From positions 1-64,000 of the forward strand of contig JAGTXO010000029.1 of assembly GCA_019448385.1 (NCBI GenBank): 64,000 bases of DNA. Direction: 5' to 3'. Position 1 is the stretch's first letter. Every line of letters starts with the position of its first letter. A program made the translations under genes and the position numbers. A model generated the notes under the pieces. That model was given only the letters and a program-made list of their open reading frames with translations, made no database searches and was not told the DNA's origin. This stretch comes from Diacronema lutheri (taxonomy: Eukaryota > Haptophyta > Pavlovophyceae > Pavlovales > Pavlovaceae). Below, piece by piece: positions 61,388 to 64,000 of this stretch.

Positions 61388-61553
61388 GGGAGTTCTGCCG
61401 ACCACTTCACTGTCTGCCGACTGTCATGCGAGTTCTGTCGTCCCTCTTCTTGCCCAAGTGCCCTCTGTGCGCGCCGTGCCAGCGCGCGGCGGCACGCAAA
61501 TGTGCACACACCCTCTCGCCGCGCCGCGCGCGCGGGCGATGCGCTCAATCCGC

Positions 61554-62781
61554 CTAGTTCTTCTTGGCCTTCGGCTTGCTGAAGAGCGAGTCGGCAATCG
61601 AGTAAAGGAAGACGCCGCTGATCGAGACGGCCGACCCGACCTTCTCCTCGAACGTGAGCGGCTTGCCGAGCGCGATGGCGACGCCGACAATGACGATGAC
61701 GCGCTTGGCCGTGTTCGCGACCGACTGCGTAATCGCTGACGTGTAGTGGATCGTCATCGTGCTCAGCTCATTGTACCCGTAGAAGGTGAGGCCGGAGAGG
61801 ACGAGATTGTACAGGAACTTCTGGTTCGTCTGGCAGAGCTTCACAAAGCCCGACAGGTTTGCGCCCTCCATGTAGAGCGCGATCGGGATGAGCGCGATGA
61901 AGCCGAACACCTGCGACAGCGCGAACTGGTTGCCCGTGCCGCCAATGCGCTCCTGCGGCGGGCGGCGCACGCGCGCGCGGCAACGCGCACGCGCGGCGCG
62001 CCGGACATCAACGCATGGCCGGGCGCGCGCACGAGAGAAAGGGAGGGCGTCGGCGGCCCGTGCCGGCGCGGCCCGTGCCGGCGCGGCCCGTGCCGGCGCA
62101 GCGCGGGCGCGGGGCCGCGGGCGTGCGTAGCGCGCGCGGCGGTTCGCGCACCTTGAGCCCCGGCGCCGACATGAGCCGCGCGTTCTCAGATCCCTTGAAC
62201 GCGGCCGCCAGGTTCGCGGCCGAGCCGGCGAGCACGGCGACGACCTCAAACTCGACCTTGTAGTGGCCATCCTTGTCGGGCTTGAGGCAGGCGATCGCGA
62301 CGCCGAGCACGATGATGGGAAGCATGAGCGCCTTCGCCATCGTGGGCGGCTTGCTGTAGAAGAGCGTGTTGACGCCCGCAGCGAAGACCGGCTCGGCGGC
62401 CTTGACGATCTGGCCAAACGCGACGGAGCCCGCGTTCATCGTGAGCACCGAGCCGAGATGCGCGAGCGCGGAGAAGACCGAGACGCCCGAGACAGACATG
62501 CAGTCCGAGAAAGACAGCTTCGGCATGACCTGCCGCGCGAAAGTGATCGGGTTGATCGTGATCATCCACGACGCGATCGCCCACAGGAAGCCGATGCCGA
62601 GCTGCGCCGTCGCGATCGTGTACGGGTACGGGCCCGTCTTGCCACCGCCCTCGTTGAGCGCCACCTTGTTGTAGATGTTGTAATAATAGTTGCCCAGGTA
62701 CCACAGCAAGAACAGCCCGATCAGCTTCACCTTCTCACCCGCGCTCATCGGCACCGAGCTGCCTCCGCCTCCCCCTGACAT
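61554..62781 (-). CDS. Triose-phosphate/phosphate translocator family protein (342 aa)
   Basis: Drug/metabolite-superfamily antiporter of the plastid phosphate-translocator branch, swapping phosphate for triose-P, PEP or a related sugar phosphate. Exons 62152-62781 and 61554-61952 (GTGCGC donor, phase 0). Start ATG 62781 (MSGGGGGSSVPMSAGEKVK). Ten or so membrane spans. Marks include WYLGNYYYNIYNK at the first span, GSVAFGQIVKAAEPVFAAGV with its conserved Lys in the binding site, ERIGGTGNQFAL at the splice, HYTSAITQSVANTAKRVIVI with the second Lys-Arg pair, and ISGVFLYSI. The end is KPKAKKN. The leader before span 1 is only ~25 residues, too short for a full bipartite plastid signal, so an outer plastid-envelope or endomembrane site is likely. 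Confidence 0.88.
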
Positions 62782-62805
62782 GGTCTTCGGTGGACCTTGT
62801 GGATG

Positions 62806-62863
62806 CACGAGCAGTCCCGATGCAATTACCTGAGGGCCGACGGTTTCATCGGGACTGCTCGTG
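62806..62863. repeat. 17-bp inverted repeat just upstream of the translocator start
   Basis: Perfect arms CACGAGCAGTCCCGATG (62806-62822) and CATCGGGACTGCTCGTG (62847-62863), 24-base loop, beginning 25 bp upstream of ATG 62781. It lies in the 168-bp gap to the LIN37-like stop, in the promoter or 5' leader. Confidence 0.9.
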
Positions 62864-62949
62864 TCCTTTGACTCCTGTCAATCTTGTGGCACCACACTCG
62901 TCAACAGTCACAACAGTCGGGGGCCCGGGGCCGCGCGGGGGCCGGGGCT

Positions 62950-63906
62950 TCAATCGAGCGAGACGCGCCGCGGCTGCAGCCGCACCTGCGCGTCGCGCGA
63001 AGGCGACAGTGCGGCCGCCGGGTCGGCGCTCGGCGGGTTGCTCCCCACGCGCGACGGCGGCGGCGTCGGTGAGCGCGCGGTGGCGACGGCTGCGCCCAGC
63101 CGCGCGTGTGCCGCGGCTGCGGCGTCGGCGCGCGGCTCGTTGCCGGCGTCCGCCGCGTCCGTCGTGGCGATCGCTGCAGCTGTCGCCTCCTCCGCCTCTG
63201 CGGCGGCCGCGGCGGCGGCCGACGGCGGCTGCTTGGGCGGCGGCGTCGGCACCGCGGCGTCAGAACGCGGCGCGAGCACCTCCTGCGCCTCGGGCTGGTT
63301 GGGCTGCACGGGCATGGGCATGTTGGCCTGCTGTAGCCCCTGCCCGCCGCACAGCAGCTTGAGCAGCCGCGGCCTGGGTGCGACGCGCACGTGCACACGG
63401 GGACGGGGCGCGGCGCGCGGCGCGCGGCGCGGGCGTCGAAAAGCGCGCGCGCGGCGCGCGCGCGAGAGAGCATCTGGTCGAGCGTGGTGCCGATGCGCGC
63501 GCGCGTGCGCCGCCCACCTGAAACGATCGAGCACGGCCTGCCGCTGCACGCGCACCCACCGCCGCACGTCGCGCGCGTGCTGCACGTGCTGCTCCAGGAT
63601 GAGCTCGGCGGAGGCGCGCGACGAGGAAATGCGCAGCTCGGAGGCAGTGCGCTTCTTGCTCGACGGCACCAGCCGGGCGAGCGAGAGCGGCGTGTGCGGG
63701 AGCGGCGCGGGCAGCTGGATCCCGCTCGCCGCCGCGAGAGTCGTCGGCCGGACGATCGGCGGCCTGTTTGGGTTGTTCGCGACCCACTCGCGCGCGAGGA
63801 GGTACATGGAGGGCTCGGGCGCGAGCGCGTCCACGTTGATCTTGCGGTCATGCACCGTGAGCGTGCGCGGCGCGCGCTTGGGCGGCGCACCAGCAAACTC
63901 GTTCAT
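62950..63906 (-). CDS. LIN37: LIN37-like subunit of the MuvB/DREAM complex (270 aa)
   Basis: Nuclear protein of the MuvB core that represses or activates cell-cycle genes with E2F and MYB factors. Exons 63518-63906 and 62950-63373 (CAG|GTGGGC donor, phase 2). Residues ~25-50 are APEPSMYLLAREWVANNPNR, matching the LIN37 motif LYPxCRAWxxNxP. Residues ~100-130 are LILEQHVQHARDVRRWVRVQ then RQAVLDRFR, matching the C-terminal helix LIYRNMQRWKRIRQRW. The splice continues as PRLLKLLCGG. The rest is Pro/Ala-rich, ending VRLQPRRVSLD. ATG 63906 is 94 bp from the window edge, where nothing else was seen. Confidence 0.72.
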   Translation of the reverse strand: MNEFAGAPPKRAPRTLTVHDRKINVDALAPEPSMYLLAREWVANNPNRPPIVRPTTLAAASGIQLPAPLPHTPLSLARLVPSSKKRTASELRISSSRASAELILEQHVQHARDVRRWVRVQRQAVLDRFRWAAHARAHRHHARPDALSRARRARAFRRPRRAPRAAPRPRVHVRVAPRPRLLKLLCGGQGLQQANMPMPVQPNQPEAQEVLAPRSDAAVPTPPPKQPPSAAAAAAAEAEEATAAAIATTDAADAGNEPRADAAAAAHARLGAAVATARSPTPPPSRVGSNPPSADPAAALSPSRDAQVRLQPRRVSLD

Positions 63907-64000
63907 CGTCGTGTGCTCCAGGAGCCAGTCAACTTGAAAGCGCGCCCTCGTTGGATCGGCTGGCCGGGTCGGCGATGGGCACGCGGGACGTTGGCCGCCC

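Overview
This window looks like nuclear DNA of a GC-rich unicellular alga, most likely a haptophyte. That is inferred from spliceosomal introns in ordinary eukaryotic genes, very high GC, GT-AG introns with a near-constant GTGCGC donor, several GC-AG introns, a plastid-type phosphate translocator, and dense minisatellites inside introns. I could not run a search, so the lineage is an inference. Gene structures were built by reading protein families across both strands and finding phase-compatible splice sites. No introns were placed in the largest single-exon models, so those models may still hide small introns.

Left end (1-13.1 kb, minus strand): a GDP-mannose 4,6-dehydratase gene (gmd) runs off the left edge. 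Its visible last intron is a C/G-rich minisatellite whose unit carries a copy of the gene's own 5' splice site. Upstream of it is a 9.5-kb reading frame for a VPS8-like CORVET subunit.

13.2-20.0 kb: a 6.8-kb mobile element with ~1.3-kb, nearly identical terminal inverted repeats and a 185-bp satellite array of about ten units. It sits in what was probably a ~160-bp divergent promoter between VPS8 and an unknown gene at 20.1 kb.

20.1-42.6 kb: tightly packed genes in alternating orientation. Two near-identical Dispatched-like RND membrane proteins lie 8.7 kb apart as an inverted duplication. Between them are a small unknown protein, a secreted NYN/YacP-type nuclease-like protein and an SHPRH/RAD5-type SNF2 helicase with an internal RING finger. 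To the right follow a POLE3-like histone-fold subunit, an ATP6AP2-like V-ATPase accessory protein, a putative glycosyltransferase-like protein and a poorly resolved gene.

42.8-49.7 kb: a six-exon gene for a calpain-like pseudo-protease (all three catalytic residues replaced) joined to calpain C2-like domains, OmpA-like domains, a coiled coil and a C-terminal CaaX box. A 1.8-kb intergenic stretch follows, holding an AT-richer island with hairpins, an Sm-like site and a 16-bp stem.

49.7-64 kb: a type II membrane protein with two VHL-beta-like repeats, a TBC-like/RS-rich protein, RBM42, a TRAPPC10/TRS130-like TRAPPII subunit, a triose-phosphate-type translocator and a LIN37-like MuvB subunit. 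The genes share no single pathway, though VPS8, TRAPPC10, the TBC-like protein and ATP6AP2 all point to membrane traffic. The layout is a compact series of divergent pairs (50-151 bp between start codons) and convergent pairs (38-198 bp between stops).
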